Part shown: positions 21,279 to 32,563 of the stretch, piece after piece
How the letters are laid out: every line of letters starts with the position of its first letter
Numbering within the stretch: position 1 is the first letter of the stretch
The notes under the pieces: generated by a model
What the model was told of the DNA's origin: nothing
What the model saw: only the letters and a program-made list of their open reading frames with translations
Database searches by the model: none
Assembly (NCBI RefSeq): GCF_002290085.1
Contig: NZ_CP023173.1
Span: 584,501-648,500 of the forward strand
Direction of reading: 5' to 3'
Length of the DNA: 64,000 nt
DNA from: Mesoplasma chauliocola
Lineage (GTDB): Bacteria; Bacillota_I; Bacilli_A; Mycoplasmatales; Mycoplasmataceae
Made by a program: the position numbers and the translations under genes

Positions 21279-21896
21279 TTACTCTCCTATTTTTACTAAG
21301 CCATCTTGGCTTAAGTATAATTCTATTTCTAATCCTAATTCTTTAATAATTTTATTTGCATAATTGTAATACTGTTCATCTCTAATTAAAATCCATTTAA
21401 TTGTATCGAAATGTATTGGTTCGATAATATTTATCATTGCAAACGATCTATCAAAAATTCAATCTTTCGTAGTTGTCTTTGCTAATTTTTCAGGATCAAT
21501 TCCTATTACACAAAATTTGTTTGTATCAATTGTCACATCGCTTGCTCATTTTCAAAAGTGAGCTCTTGATGAAATGTCAAAATCTAAATTTATTGAATCT
21601 TGTTTTTGATGGTAACCTCAAACATGATATTCTTCTTTCTCGTTTAAAGCTATTTGTTGGGTTGGTTGAATTCCATTTTTTAAAATATATCCAATATTTC
21701 TAATATCTGTATAAAATAAGAAATTTTTAATTCCTCTTTTCTTAATTAAGTCTAAAACTATTTCTTTCTCTGATCCAGCATTAACAAATAATGACTTAAA
21801 AAAACTATCTAATTCATTTTCATTTAAAATGTCATCTTTATCAGCTCTTCAAAATAAAAGTTTGTCAGTTAACTTTTTTTTATCTGTCTTCACCAT
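21279..21896 (-). CDS. Unknown protein, weakly DarT-like (205 aa)
   Basis: No confident family. The part FFYTDIRNIGYILKNGI (about 62-76) recalls the HIT/HxxNLxxIL start of DarT-type DNA ADP-ribosyltransferases. The later CVIGIDPEKL, WIFDRSFAMI and WILIRDEQYY segments are placed as in that fold. The alignment is by eye only and key residues are not certain. No DarG-like macrodomain antitoxin is adjacent. It ends 3 bases before proS starts and carries the proS ribosome site, so it is cotranscribed with a housekeeping gene, which argues against a free toxin. Six UGA-Trp codons. Confidence 0.55.
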
Positions 21897-21945
21897 ACCA
21901 CCCCAGACTATATAATATTATATAATTTTTTAACCCTTTTTGATA

Positions 21946-21976
21946 TAAAAAAGCTACCTCTAATAAGGTAGCTTAT
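21946..21976 (-). terminator. Terminator after tRNA-Ser(GCU)
   Basis: AAGCTACC / GGTAGCTT hairpin with T run on the minus strand. Confidence 0.8.
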
Positions 21977-21985
21977 TATTTTTAC

Positions 21986-22075
21986 TGGCGGGTTAAAAGA
22001 GACTCGAACTCTTGCGCCGGAAACCGACCTAACACCTTAGCAGGGTGTCCTCTTCACCAACTTGAGTATTAACCC
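21986..22075 (-). tRNA. tRNA-Ser (GCU)
   Basis: Acceptor GGGTTAA pairs with TTAACCC; anticodon loop CTGCTAA gives GCU; it has a long variable arm typical of tRNA-Ser and an encoded CCA end. Confidence 0.95.
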
Positions 22076-22125
22076 ATTAATTACACTTAATTATTATAAC
22101 AATTAAGTGCAGTTTATTCAAAAAA

Positions 22126-22593
22126 TTATTTATGATATTTTTCATTATTAATAATTTTAAAAGATCTGTATATTTGTTCACATAGAATAACTCTAAATAA
22201 TTGATGTGGCAATGTTATTTTTCCGAATGAAACTTTTTGATAATTTAGTTTAAAAAATTTATCACTATACCCATCACTTGGACCAATTACAAAAACAATT
22301 TTTGCTTGTTTTAAGTTTTTGTTATTTTCAATTATTTTACTAAACTCTTCAGTTGAAATATTTTTTGAACTTACATCCATACAAATTATTTCATGATCAG
22401 CATAAGATTTAAGTTTCTCAATTAGCAAATCAGAATTAATATTTTTATTAACACTATCTTCTTTTTGATATTCTTCTTTTAGTTCTATAATTTGCAAATT
22501 AGCATATTTTGAAATTCTACTAGCATATTCATTAAAAGATTCAAGAAAAAATTTTTTGTCTAGCTTTCCAAAACAAATTATTTTTATGTTCAT
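22126..22593 (-). CDS. rlmH: 23S rRNA (pseudouridine1915-N3)-methyltransferase RlmH (155 aa)
   Basis: SPOUT methyltransferase acting on helix 69 of 23S rRNA. Start MNIKIICFGKLD and end RSFKIINNEKYHK match the family, as do FVIGPSDGYSDKF (SAM-binding knot region) and the SFGKITLPHQLFRVILCEQIYR block. The length is exact for the family. There is no UGA codon. It follows ffh by 18 bases and is probably in the same transcript. Confidence 0.95.
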   Translation of the reverse strand: MNIKIICFGKLDKKFFLESFNEYASRISKYANLQIIELKEEYQKEDSVNKNINSDLLIEKLKSYADHEIICMDVSSKNISTEEFSKIIENNKNLKQAKIVFVIGPSDGYSDKFFKLNYQKVSFGKITLPHQLFRVILCEQIYRSFKIINNEKYHK

Positions 22594-22611
22594 TTATTTG
22601 ATTTGATTTAA

Positions 22612-23955
22612 TTAAAAACCAAATCCTCCTTTTCCCATTCCTGGCATACGACCGCTTTTCATCATTTTTGCCATTTCAAGAACTTGTTTTTTACCTTTTT
22701 CAAATGAGTTAATTAATTCATTTAATTCTTTTTCAGTACGACCTGAACCACCAATTATTCTATTTTTTCTAGTTAGTGATTTTAATAATTTTGGTTCTCT
22801 TCTTTCTTTTAAAGTCATTGAGTCCATTAAGATTGAGAATACAACCAATTTTCTTTGTGCATCTGAAATTTGATTATCAGAAATTTTTGCATTAGGCATC
22901 ATTTTCATTATTCCACCTATATTACCCATTTTTGAAACTTGAACTAATTGATTTCTTAGATCCTCTAAATCAAATTGACCCATAAACATACGTTTCATTG
23001 TTTTTTGCATTGAACGCTCATCAATGTTATCTACAACTTTTTCAAATAAAGTTTCAATATCGCCCATTCCAAGAATACGATCTGCCATTCTTTTTGGATA
23101 AAATGGTGCAAGTGCAGATACTCCTTCACCCTCACCAATAAACTTAATTGGTAATTTAGTCATATATCTAATTGATAGAGTTGCTCCACCGCGAGCGTCT
23201 CCATCAAGTTTAGTAACAATAACTCCAGTTAATTTTAATTGTGTATTAAACTCATTTGTTACATTAATGATTTCTTGACCAATCATTCCATCAACAACTA
23301 AAAGAGTTTCGTTTGGAGAGGCAATTTTTCTTAAATCATTTAGTTCTTTCATTAAATCTTTATCAATTTGTAAACGACCAGCAGTATCTAAAATAACTAC
23401 ATCATGTCCATTTTTTTCAGCAAATTCTAAAGCCTGTTTTGCTGTTTTTAATGGTGATTGTTTTCCTTGCTCAAAAACTGGTATATTATTTTTGTTACCT
23501 AATTCAACTAATTGTTTAATAGCCCCCGGTCTATAAATATCTAGACCTACTAGTAAAGGTTTTTTAGCTTCCTTTTTTGCTAAAAAATGAGCAAGTTTTG
23601 ATGAAGATGTTGTTTTACCTGATCCTTGCAAACCAACCATCATAATTACAGAAGGTTTTTTAGACAAATTCAATGGTGCTTTTTCAGTTCCTAAAATTTC
23701 TATTAGTTCCTCATGAACTATTTTCAACATTTGTTGGTGAGAAGTTACTCCTTCTTGAATATATTCCCCAACAGTTTTTTCTTTAATTTTACTTATTAAT
23801 TCTTTTACTACTTCAACATTAACGTCTGCTTCCAATAAAGCTAATCTAATTTCACGAAGTGTTTCTTGAATGTTTTCTTCTGTCAATGTAGATTTTTTAA
23901 TATTCTTCTCCATTGATTTTTTCATTCTTTTTGTTAAAAAATCACCAAATGCCAT
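22612..23955 (-). CDS. ffh: Signal recognition particle protein Ffh (447 aa)
   Basis: Binds signal peptides and the SRP RNA and directs ribosomes to the membrane. NG domain: GLQGSGKTT (P-loop), DTAGRLQ and TKLDGDARGG; the Met-rich M domain is C-terminal (MKRMFMGQFDLEDL, MKMMPNAK, ending in MPGMGKGGFGF). I chose ATG 23955, not the in-frame ATG at 23961, because the GGAGG site lies 7 bases before 23955 but only 1 base before 23961. Confidence 0.97.
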   Translation of the reverse strand: MAFGDFLTKRMKKSMEKNIKKSTLTEENIQETLREIRLALLEADVNVEVVKELISKIKEKTVGEYIQEGVTSHQQMLKIVHEELIEILGTEKAPLNLSKKPSVIMMVGLQGSGKTTSSSKLAHFLAKKEAKKPLLVGLDIYRPGAIKQLVELGNKNNIPVFEQGKQSPLKTAKQALEFAEKNGHDVVILDTAGRLQIDKDLMKELNDLRKIASPNETLLVVDGMIGQEIINVTNEFNTQLKLTGVIVTKLDGDARGGATLSIRYMTKLPIKFIGEGEGVSALAPFYPKRMADRILGMGDIETLFEKVVDNIDERSMQKTMKRMFMGQFDLEDLRNQLVQVSKMGNIGGIMKMMPNAKISDNQISDAQRKLVVFSILMDSMTLKERREPKLLKSLTRKNRIIGGSGRTEKELNELINSFEKGKKQVLEMAKMMKSGRMPGMGKGGFGF

Positions 23956-24007
23956 ATGCATACCTCCAATTTTAATCTTTATTTATTATATCAAACTAAA
24001 TAATTAA

Positions 24008-24032
24008 AATAAAAATGCCTATTGGCATTTTT
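24008..24032 (-). terminator. asnS terminator
   Basis: AAAATGCC TATT GGCATTTT palindrome with T run, after the asnS stop. Confidence 0.8.
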
Positions 24033-24044
24033 AAATATTTTTTG

Positions 24045-25409
24045 TTAATACAATAGTGTTTTAGGTGTTCTTGGGAAAGGTATAACATCTCTAATGTTTG
24101 AAGCACCTGTAATATACATAATTAATCTTTCAAATCCTAAACCAAATCCTGCTGATTTATAAAATCCATATTTTCTTAATCCAATATATCAATCTAATTC
24201 TTCTGGATTTATTCCGTAGAATTCACATCTTTCCAAGATTTTATCTAAGTTAGATTCACGTTCACTACCACCACATAATTCACCAATTCCTGGAACTAAC
24301 AAGTCTACTGCAGCAACTGTTTGGCCATCATCATTTAGTTTCATGTAAAATGATTTAATGTCTTTTGGATAATTTACAACAAATGTCGGACATTTATTTA
24401 CTTCTTCACAAATGAATCTTTCATGCTCTGTTCCTAAATCTAAACCAAAATGAATATTATTTTCTTCAAATTTATGACCTTTATCAATTGCGTCTTGTAA
24501 AGTTTTTAATACCTCTTCATAAGTATTAACTTTAAATTCTGCGTTTACAATTCCAGTAATTTTTTCAATCAATCCTGGCTCTAATTGTTCTTGTAAAAAT
24601 TCTAATTCTATTATATTTTTTTCTAAAACATAACCAACAACACTTTTTAACATATTTTGCATCAATTGAATATTGTCATTAATATCTGCAAATGCTACCT
24701 CTGGTTCAATCATTCAAAATTCTGAAGCATGTTTTGTTGTATGTGAGTTCTCAGCTCTAAATGTTGGGCCAAAAGTATAAATATTTTTAAATGCTTGTGC
24801 AAATGATTCACCGTTTAACTGCCCTGAAACAGTTAAACTTGCTTTTTTACCAAAAAAATCATTTGCATAGTCTTTATCTTCATTTACTGTAACTACAAAT
24901 TGTTCTCCAGCACCTTCAGCATCATTTGAGGTTATAATAGGGGTTGTAACATATACATAATTACTTTCTTGAAAGAATTTATGAATAGCGTATGCTGCTG
25001 TTGAACGTACTCTAAAAATAGCTTGAAAAGTTTTTGTTCTAGCTCTTAAATGAGATATTTCTCTTAAAAATTCAGGTGAATGCTCTTTTTTTTGCAGTGG
25101 GTATTCTTCGACTGCTTGATCTAACAAAGTTACTGAAATAGCATTTATTTCAAACGGTTGAGGTCTTGATGGAGTTGGAATTAAAATTCCTTCAATTTCA
25201 ACAATTGAACTAACTCTTGATTTACATGCTTCATCAAATCCTATTGTTTCATTTTTATAAACAACTTGTAAATCATTTAAAATAGTTCCATCATTCAATA
25301 CCATAAAGCTAACTGCTTTTCCTTGGCGATTTGAGCGAACTCTACCTATTACAGTTACTTTTTGTTCTTTTAGACTTTCAAAATTGTCATATAAATATTT
25401 AATGTCCAT
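24045..25409 (-). CDS. asnS: Asparaginyl-tRNA synthetase (454 aa)
   Basis: Charges tRNA-Asn. It has an N-terminal OB-fold anticodon-binding domain ([24 protein letters not shown]) and a class II catalytic core with [21 protein letters not shown] (motif 2) and [15 protein letters not shown] (motif 3). DVIPFPRTP near the end is typical of AsnRS. Two UGA-Trp codons split it under the standard code. It lies 9 bases after a HAD phosphatase stop, likely in one operon. Confidence 0.97.
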
Positions 25410-25418
25410 ATTATCTCC

Positions 25419-26264
25419 TTATTTTTTTAATACATAATTTTCTATAAACTTACCAACACCACCATTTAAGTTAGTATCAGTTTCATATTTTGAAATGGCT
25501 TTAATTGCAGGAACAGAATTTCCCATAGCAACTGAATTTGGTATTACTTCAAACATGCTAATATCATTCATGTTATCTCCAAAAATTAAAACATCTTCTA
25601 TATCTATGTTTAATAATTCAGCTAGTTTAATAACTCCATTTCCCTTACTTGATTTAGAATTGATAAATTCATAAATTGGTGTTGACTCTACATTACTTCT
25701 CATTTTATTTAAAACTGCAGATTTATTAGATTGTTCAAATCAATTCAACATTGCGTTTTCTTCACTCTCTTCTACAAATATCATCAATTGAATTACATCC
25801 TTATACTTATCAAAATTATTTACATCAATAACTTCAACATCATATTTACTAATTCAATCTCTTTCTTTCAATGTTCTAACATCAATGTCCAATTGGTTTC
25901 AATAACAGTGTGCAGGTATTTTTGTGTAAGCTAATGCTGGAATATTTAATTCATACATTTTAATCATAAATTCTTTAACTAATTCATTGTTTATTGTTTC
26001 ACAATAGACTGGGTCAAAAGATGAGACTTTTGAAATTACTGAACCATTTGAGAAAATTGAAACGTCTGCATACTTATCAACGTCAAACATTTTTGCTCTA
26101 ACTGATCCACTTGATCACCCTTGTCCAGTAACAACAGCTACTTGAATTCCTTGTTTTGATACTTCTTTTAACATTTTTAAATCAAATTCATTTGATATTT
26201 TTCCATGTTCCAAGATTGTTCCATCTAAGTCTGTAGCAATTAATTTGATATTAGTTAATTTCAT
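25419..26264 (-). CDS. Cof-type HAD-superfamily phosphatase (281 aa)
   Basis: HAD motifs: ATDLDGTILEHG (nucleophile Asp), VVTGQGW (motif II region) and FGDNMNDISMFE (motif IV). The cap is of the Cof/YbiV type, a group that dephosphorylates small sugar phosphates, FMN or similar. Substrate cannot be told from sequence. One of three paralogues in the window (45755-46588 and 59708-60553). It lies in a run with asnS and the hydrolase at 26269-27408. Confidence 0.88.
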
Positions 26265-26268
26265 TTCT

Positions 26269-27408
26269 TTATTTTTCCTTTTTTCTATTGTTTGATGAGT
26301 TTAAATAAAAAGTATTTACCTCATATTTCTCAAAGAAATTTTCTTGAATAGCTTCATTACTGATTCCAAGGTTTTTTAAGGCTTTTTCAGTAGCCTCATC
26401 GTTTTTCATAACCTTGTTTTCAAATTGTAGTCATCTATAAACAGTTTGATAGTAATGATATTTTAGTGATAAACAATGCTTTGAATAGTCATAAATTAAA
26501 ATTTCATCATCTCTTGAGTGAATAGACCTTTTAACAAATAATCTCATTGAATCATCAAAAGGTGTTATTGAATCATTTCTACAGTGCATAAAAAACATTG
26601 GGAATACAGTTTTTAAACTATGATCATAGTATTTAAAAACATCTAAATCTGCTCAATCCAAATCTGTATCTTGTATTTGACTTTTAATTATTTTATTAAT
26701 TGATTTTCTTACGTTTTTGTAACTCATAAGGTTTTTTAATCAAACATTTCTTGTATGAACTAAAAGTGTCTTAATGCTTCCATAATAAGAATCTGATATA
26801 GCTCATTTAATATTATATTTTGAAAATTCTTCATTGTATTTTACAATACCATATTGCATTGTGAATCCACCCATACTCATGCCCATTAAACCTATAGCTT
26901 CTGGTTTATGATTTTCATAAAGCCATTTCATAGCTGCTCTAAAGTCTTTTACTTCACTTGCGCCCATTGTTACAAATTCAGTAGATTGTGATTCTCCATG
27001 ATTTCTAAAATCAAAAACTAAAACGTTATAACCCAATTCTATAAATGGTCTAGCTTCAAATAATGCTCAATATTTATGTCCAGCAAATCAATGCAGTGAA
27101 ACTACTCATTTTTTAGAATTAGGACTAGTTATATATTTCAATCCTGAAATTACTACTCCGTCTTCTGTTTCAAAATTAAAAGGAATTAAATTATCAGTTG
27201 CTTTTAATTGTAACTGAGGTGCTTTATAAAATGTACGCATGATTTTATTCATACGTCTTAGTTCTGGATAATGATATTTATTTTTATTGGAATTCCCCAT
27301 TAGATTTTCTAAGGTTTTGTAGAAAAATTTAAACCTTAAGTTAACCCTTTTAAATATCTTCGTTCCTAATTTTGATCTATATTTGTTATGATTTTTTTTC
27401 TTGGACAT
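26269..27408 (-). CDS. Alpha/beta hydrolase, complete triad (379 aa)
   Basis: Serine hydrolase of the lysophospholipase/dienelactone-hydrolase type. Nucleophile elbow GMSMGG, acid in HCRNDSITP and His in DYSKHCLSL are all present, as is the oxyanion-turn FRNHGES. The N-terminal 70 residues are basic (SKKKNHNKYRSKLGTKIFKR), perhaps for membrane association. In mollicutes such genes are often tied to lipid scavenging. Many UGA-Trp. It overlaps nothing and starts 12 bases after the RpiR-type regulator. Confidence 0.88.
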
Positions 27409-27420
27409 ATATAAATCTCC

Positions 27421-28203
27421 CTATTTTTTCTCGCTGTTTAAGTAATGATAAATTAGTAAATCATTAAAATAATGGAAAGGTAATGATTTTGAAATTGACA
27501 CATTCTCATCATTTATTTCAACTCCGTCAACAATTAAAGTATGCACTAAGCTTGCACTTGCTTCAACTTCTTTTGAAGGCACTTTTCCTGAAATGAAAAT
27601 TGATTTACCTTTATTTTTTTTAATAGATTGAATAACTTTAGCTAAATGAGTTGAAGTTCCATATTTTGTTAAAAATATATACAAATCATTTGTTTGTGTA
27701 TTTTTAATTCTATTATTTATTGAATCTCAATCTGAGTCTAATAAAGTTACATTTAAACCTTGATTATAGAAAAAGTTTGATAGATCCATTGCTGGTCCTC
27801 TTAAAACTGCTTCTCAATAACATATAACAATTCTTGGAGAAGATTCAACAAGGTTAATTGATTTGACTAAATTTGCTTTCTTAATTAAAGTGTAGTTTTG
27901 TTTAATTAAATTAATGTATCCATTTGCTACATTTTCATCATTTTTTGCAATGTTTAGTTCTGCATGTTCAACATCATTTGCTAAACAAATCATAAAATCT
28001 CTATAACCATCAATGTTCATTTTCTTAAGAAGATTATAAATAGCACTAAAACCTGTTTTAGCACGTTTTGCTAATTCATCAATTTTAATATTTTCCTCTA
28101 CAATTTGTTTTGAATTACTTTTAATATAGTCAACAATTATTAATTCACGCGAAGTTAAATTGTTTTCTTCAATTGTTGAAAGTTTTGCTAAAAAAGATCT
28201 CAT
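27421..28203 (-). CDS. RpiR/MurR-type regulator, HTH + SIS (260 aa)
   Basis: N-terminal HTH (about 1-77; VDYIKSNSKQIVEENIKIDELAKRA, then TGFSAIYNLLKKMN as recognition helix) and a C-terminal SIS-like sugar-phosphate sensing domain (DLYIFLTKYGTSTHLAKVIQSIKK). The family usually represses or activates sugar or amino-sugar genes in response to a phosphosugar. Target genes are unknown; it heads the transcript carrying the hydrolase, HAD phosphatase and asnS. Confidence 0.82.
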
Positions 28204-28268
28204 ATTTCCTCCATTATATTATGCTTAAGCATAAAAATATTTATTATATTTTATCATTTTTTCATATT

Positions 28269-29222
28269 TTAATTATTACTTTTTATTTTTTCATATGCTA
28301 ATTTGGCTATCATTGCACCATTATCAGTACAATATTCCATTTTTGGAACAAATGTATTGTCAATATTAAATTTTTCACCCAACTCTAAAATTATTCTTCT
28401 TACTTCTCTATTTGCACTAACTCCACCAGCAACAGTAAGTGTTCTAGGATTATATTGTTTAATTGCTTTTTCTAGTTTTTTTTCAATGATTTTTGTTGCA
28501 GCATATTGAAAACTAGCTGCAATATCAGCAATAGGTACTTGTTCACCTTTTTGTTTTAAATTATGAATTATGTTGATAATCGCTGTTTTTAAACCTGAAT
28601 ATGAAAAATCATAACTTTCATCATTTTTAGGTATTGGTAAGTTAAAAGCAAAATGGTTGCCCTCTTTTGCTAATTTATCAATTTTAGGCCCACCAGGATA
28701 TCCTAATCCCATCACCCTAGCAACTTTGTCATAACATTCTCCAATTGCATCATCAAGTGTTGAACCAATAACCTCAAAATCATTTGCAGATCTAACAACT
28801 TCAATTTGAGTATGACCACCACTAACAACCATTGCCAAAACTGGATATGCAAATTCATTATCAATTAATGCACCATAAATGTGTCCTTCAATGTGATGAA
28901 GTGGCATTAAAGGTTTTTGTATATATTGTGAAATTGTTTCAGCAACAAGTTTTCCAATTATTAGTGAACCTATTAATCCAGGTTTTTCTGTGTATGCAAC
29001 ATAGTCAATTTCTTCAATTTTAATACTTGTTGATTCTAATGCAACTTTAATAACTCACGAAAGATTTTCAAGATGTAATCTTGCCGCTAATTCAGGAACA
29101 ACTCCACCAAAATCAACGTGTTGTTCTATTTGTGAAGAAATAACATTAGATAGTATTTTTCCATCTTCTAAAATAGAAATTGAAAATTCATCACAACTTG
29201 ATTCAATAGCTAATATTTTCAT
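28269..29222 (-). CDS. tsaD: tRNA threonylcarbamoyladenosine synthase subunit TsaD (317 aa)
   Basis: Transfers threonylcarbamoyl to A37 of ANN-decoding tRNAs, together with TsaB and TsaE (40201-41188 here). Motifs: [13 protein letters not shown] at the start, metal site [10 protein letters not shown] (HxxxH), [20 protein letters not shown] and [15 protein letters not shown]. Length is slightly below 340, normal for mollicutes. One UGA-Trp. The AGGAGGAAC ribosome site before ATG 29222 is strong. Confidence 0.96.
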
Positions 29223-29235
29223 TGTTCCTCCTTTA

Positions 29236-29640
29236 TTAAAATCAGTTTAAAAAATCTTTGTACATTTTAGAAATGTTATAACCAAATCTTTTTGCAATCT
29301 CTGTATGTAAATAATCTAGTTTAAATAAAACTCCATTTTTTAAGAATATTGTTAAATCAGCAATATCACCCATTACCCCTAATTTAACATCATCAATCTG
29401 TTCTAAACCATATTGTTTAATTTGTGAACCAGTTTGAATAAATTTGCTTATAGTAAAGATTCGTTTATCTGTTAGCAAAACCATATGCGCAAATGCATTT
29501 ATTTCTCCAACAACTATATCTATTACATGCTCATTTGATAAAAAATATTTTTCAACTTCTTTAAATTCTTTTTTATCTAATAATTCAGGCTCGTTAAAAT
29601 TATAAAGGTCTATTTTGCTTAAGTATTCTTTATTATTCAT
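29236..29640 (-). CDS. PH-like domain protein (134 aa)
   Basis: Small soluble protein. [19 protein letters not shown] followed by [17 protein letters not shown] resembles the bacterial PH-like (YokE/bPH) fold, a beta-sandwich whose function is mostly unknown. It ends with FLNWF, the Trp coming from UGA, 13 bases before tsaD; probably cotranscribed with it. Confidence 0.6.
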
Positions 29641-29737
29641 ATATAGATTATAACAAATTTAAAATGTTTAAAATATTAAAAAAGAAAGCCCTTATAGTTT
29701 GACTTTCTTATTATATTTATTGTCTATTTTTTACTTA

Positions 29738-30688
29738 TTAATTATTTTCGCTGTCTTTAATCATTTGATTAGCGTCTTCAACAATTTGCATTGCTTGCTC
29801 TAAATTATCAATTATAGCACCAGCGGCCATTTTATGACCGCCTCCACCTCATTTAACCGCTAAATAATTAACTGCTATTCCATTAGAACGGAATTCAACT
29901 CTTCATCTAGTATCTTCTCTGATTGAAAATGTAATTCAAATATCAATTCCTTCAATGTCTTTTAATAAATTCGAAAATTTACCATTTTCATCATAGCTTA
30001 AATTATATTTTTTCATTAACTCATCAGGCAATATCACATACCCAACCTTGTGATCAGTGATTTTTGCTGATGCAATTAATTCTGATTGCAATGCTAATAC
30101 TGGAAATGAACGTTTATACATTGTTTTATACATTTCAAATACATCAAATCCAGTATCTATTAATTTAGCACATACTTCAAATGTTCTTGCTGATAATCCT
30201 CCAAATAAAAATCTTCCACTATCAGTACAAATACCATGATAAATAACTCTAGCTGCTTCAGGAGTTATTTTTCATCCTAATTGAATTGCTAAATCTCCAA
30301 TCATTTCACTAGCGCTTGTATAGCTTACATCTACTCAAGATAAATTACCATAAAGTGTTACATCTGGATGATGATCAATTTTAACTAAATAAGCACCTTT
30401 ATCATAATTTTGATTATCGATTCTTTCAACATTACCACAATCTGTAACAATAACTAAAGCATCTTTAAATATTGCCTCATCTTTAAATTGATCAGGTTTT
30501 CCAGCATGTTTTAAATATTCGATTTCTTCTCCAAAAGCATAAACTTCTTTATTAGGATAATTTGTTTTAATTAACTCTTTTAGTCCTAATTGTGAGCCAT
30601 ATGCATCTCCATCTGGAATAACATGTCTCAATATTATTATTTTTTGATACTTTTCAATTATTTCTTTTATTTGTTTATAAATACTCAT
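29738..30688 (-). CDS. DHH/DHHA1 phosphoesterase, NrnA-like (316 aa)
   Basis: Degrades short oligoribonucleotides and/or pAp; related proteins cut cyclic dinucleotide products. Motifs: RHVIPDGDAYGSQLG (metal-binding Asp), VTDCGN, IDHHPD (DHH), and the DHHA1 signature KWGGGGHKMAAGA near 295. Length fits NrnA. Several UGA-Trp codons. ATG 30688 has an AAGGAG site. Confidence 0.92.
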
Positions 30689-30749
30689 AATTCTCCTTAT
30701 TTAATAAATATATTTTACCAAATTAATCTTTTGAACTTTTATATTAAAA

Positions 30750-30777
30750 AATAAAAAAGTAATTCATAAGAATTACT
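30750..30777 (-). terminator. Terminator after the 30808 membrane gene
   Basis: AGTAATTC ATAA GAATTACT hairpin with T run on the minus strand. Confidence 0.8.
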
Positions 30778-30807
30778 AATTTTATTATTATGTTTCTAAG
30801 AAACTGA

Positions 30808-32496
30808 TTATTTAGTTGCTTTAGAAGATTTTTTCTTTTTAATTGCGTCTGCTTCAACAGCTTTACGTAATTCTCTAGCCATGTTTGGTGAAATTAGGTT
30901 GTTGATTAAGAAACTTGAAATTGATAAGTAAATTCAGAATCCAACTAATGTAACTCCATTAATAGCTGCAAATATAGTACCTAGATTATGATCTGATGGT
31001 CCATATAATGACATAAAGTTTGAAACAGTTGCGATAGTTCAAGCAATTGAAGGTAAGATAATACCATCAACTAATAATTTCTTAGATAATGTATTGTGTT
31101 GTTTAAAACTATCAACTAATGTAGCAATAACATAGAAAATTAAACTTGTTGATAATACTAAGTAAGCTACTGCTGAGAATCAAACTCAAATTTGAGCTGA
31201 TGATCCTGGAGCAACTATATCAACTTTTGAAACTCCAACAATTCCAGCTGAAATTGTAATAAAAGTTAATAAGTATAATGAGTAGAATACTAAAGCTGGT
31301 TTAACTAAAATATTTTTAATATTTTTGTATTTTTCATTTCTAAAAATCATTACTGCATGAGCAATAATAGTTAAAATAACTCAAGAAATAAAGAATGTTG
31401 CAGCAACAGCTAATGTTTTAACGTCTCCTGATAAGTTATTAATTAATCCATTAACTAATCCACCAATAAATGCTGAAATAATTACTGCAGGAATAAACAT
31501 AGCAACTAAGAAGAAGTTAAATTTAAAAATTTCTAAACTATAAATTTTTCACCCTAAGTTGTTATCTGCTTTCTTTTGCAATGCTTTATGATAAGCGATT
31601 GAGTATTTTGAACCTGATGCACAATATTCATAACCACGTTTTAAGTCAAAGAATAATTCATCTCCACGACCATTAATTGAACGTCTTCTTTCTTTTTCAT
31701 ACATTTCTTTAATTGATTTAGTTATAACTTTTGCTGCTTCAGCAAAAACTGTTAAATCTCCTTCTTTAATCAATACTGAACAAATTTCATCCATCATTGT
31801 ATTTAAGAATTCTGGTTTGAAAGCTAATCCTGAGTATGAAGCATATGCTGCTTTAACTGCATCATAGTTTCCTTCAGCTAACTTAACTTGTAATTCTTCT
31901 GTAAATTGAATTGTTTTTTGGTAATTATATAAAACATTTGATTGACGATTTTTCATGTATGATTTCATACCAATAACTGTTCCAAATAATAATTGTTTTG
32001 TTAATGGAACAAACATTGCGAATACTCCCCCAACTAAAATCATTTTGAATGGATCCAATAATGTTTTTAATAATGAGTTAGCTGCCATAAATCCTTTTAG
32101 TACATATGGTGTTGCTCCATCAACAAGTTTTGTATTAGCATCTGCAATAAGAATTTTAACAAATTCTACATTTGTAGCTCCTCCAAGAGTAAATGCACTT
32201 GAAGTTAGAAAACTTGATGTTCCACTTCCAGTTCCTCCAGTAGAAGGAACTGCAACTAAAAGATCAATAGCTTTTAAGCTTGAACCAGCAGCATTTAAAA
32301 TTTCATCTAACTGAGTAGAATTTGTAATTCCTGATACAGCTAATAATTCATCTAGTGTTTTGTTTCAGTTTGTACCTGACCCTAATTGAACTGCACCAAT
32401 GTTATAAATAGCAACTGAGTCAATTCAAGCAGAATAACCAAAGTAAATAACTGCAACAACTAGTAATAAAATAACTAATCTAACTGTTTTTCTCAT
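30808..32496 (-). CDS. Multi-pass membrane protein of unknown function (562 aa)
   Basis: Family not recognised with certainty. One N-terminal membrane segment (residues about 5-24) is followed by a roughly 110-residue Gly/Ser/Thr-rich extracytoplasmic part (STGGTGSGTSS). A second hydrophobic segment lies near 140-165, then a helical charged cytoplasmic part to about 315, then about six membrane segments and a Lys-rich tail (KKKKSSKATK). Length and layout suggest a conserved lineage-specific protein. It stands alone between leuS and the NrnA-like gene, with its own terminator and a good AAGGA site. Confidence 0.8.
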
Positions 32497-32531
32497 TTTT
32501 TCTATCCTTTCTTGTAACCAAAATATTATAA

Positions 32532-32560
32532 CAAAAAAAACGAAAGTTGTTCGTTTTTTA
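32532..32560 (-). terminator. leuS terminator
   Basis: AACGAA AGTTG TTCGTT hairpin followed by eight T on the minus strand. Confidence 0.8.
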
Positions 32561-32563
32561 CTT

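Noticed and set aside
23956..23961. Upstream ATG as ffh start
   Set aside because: It sits one base from the GGAGG site; the ATG at 23955 has correct spacing and the family-typical start.
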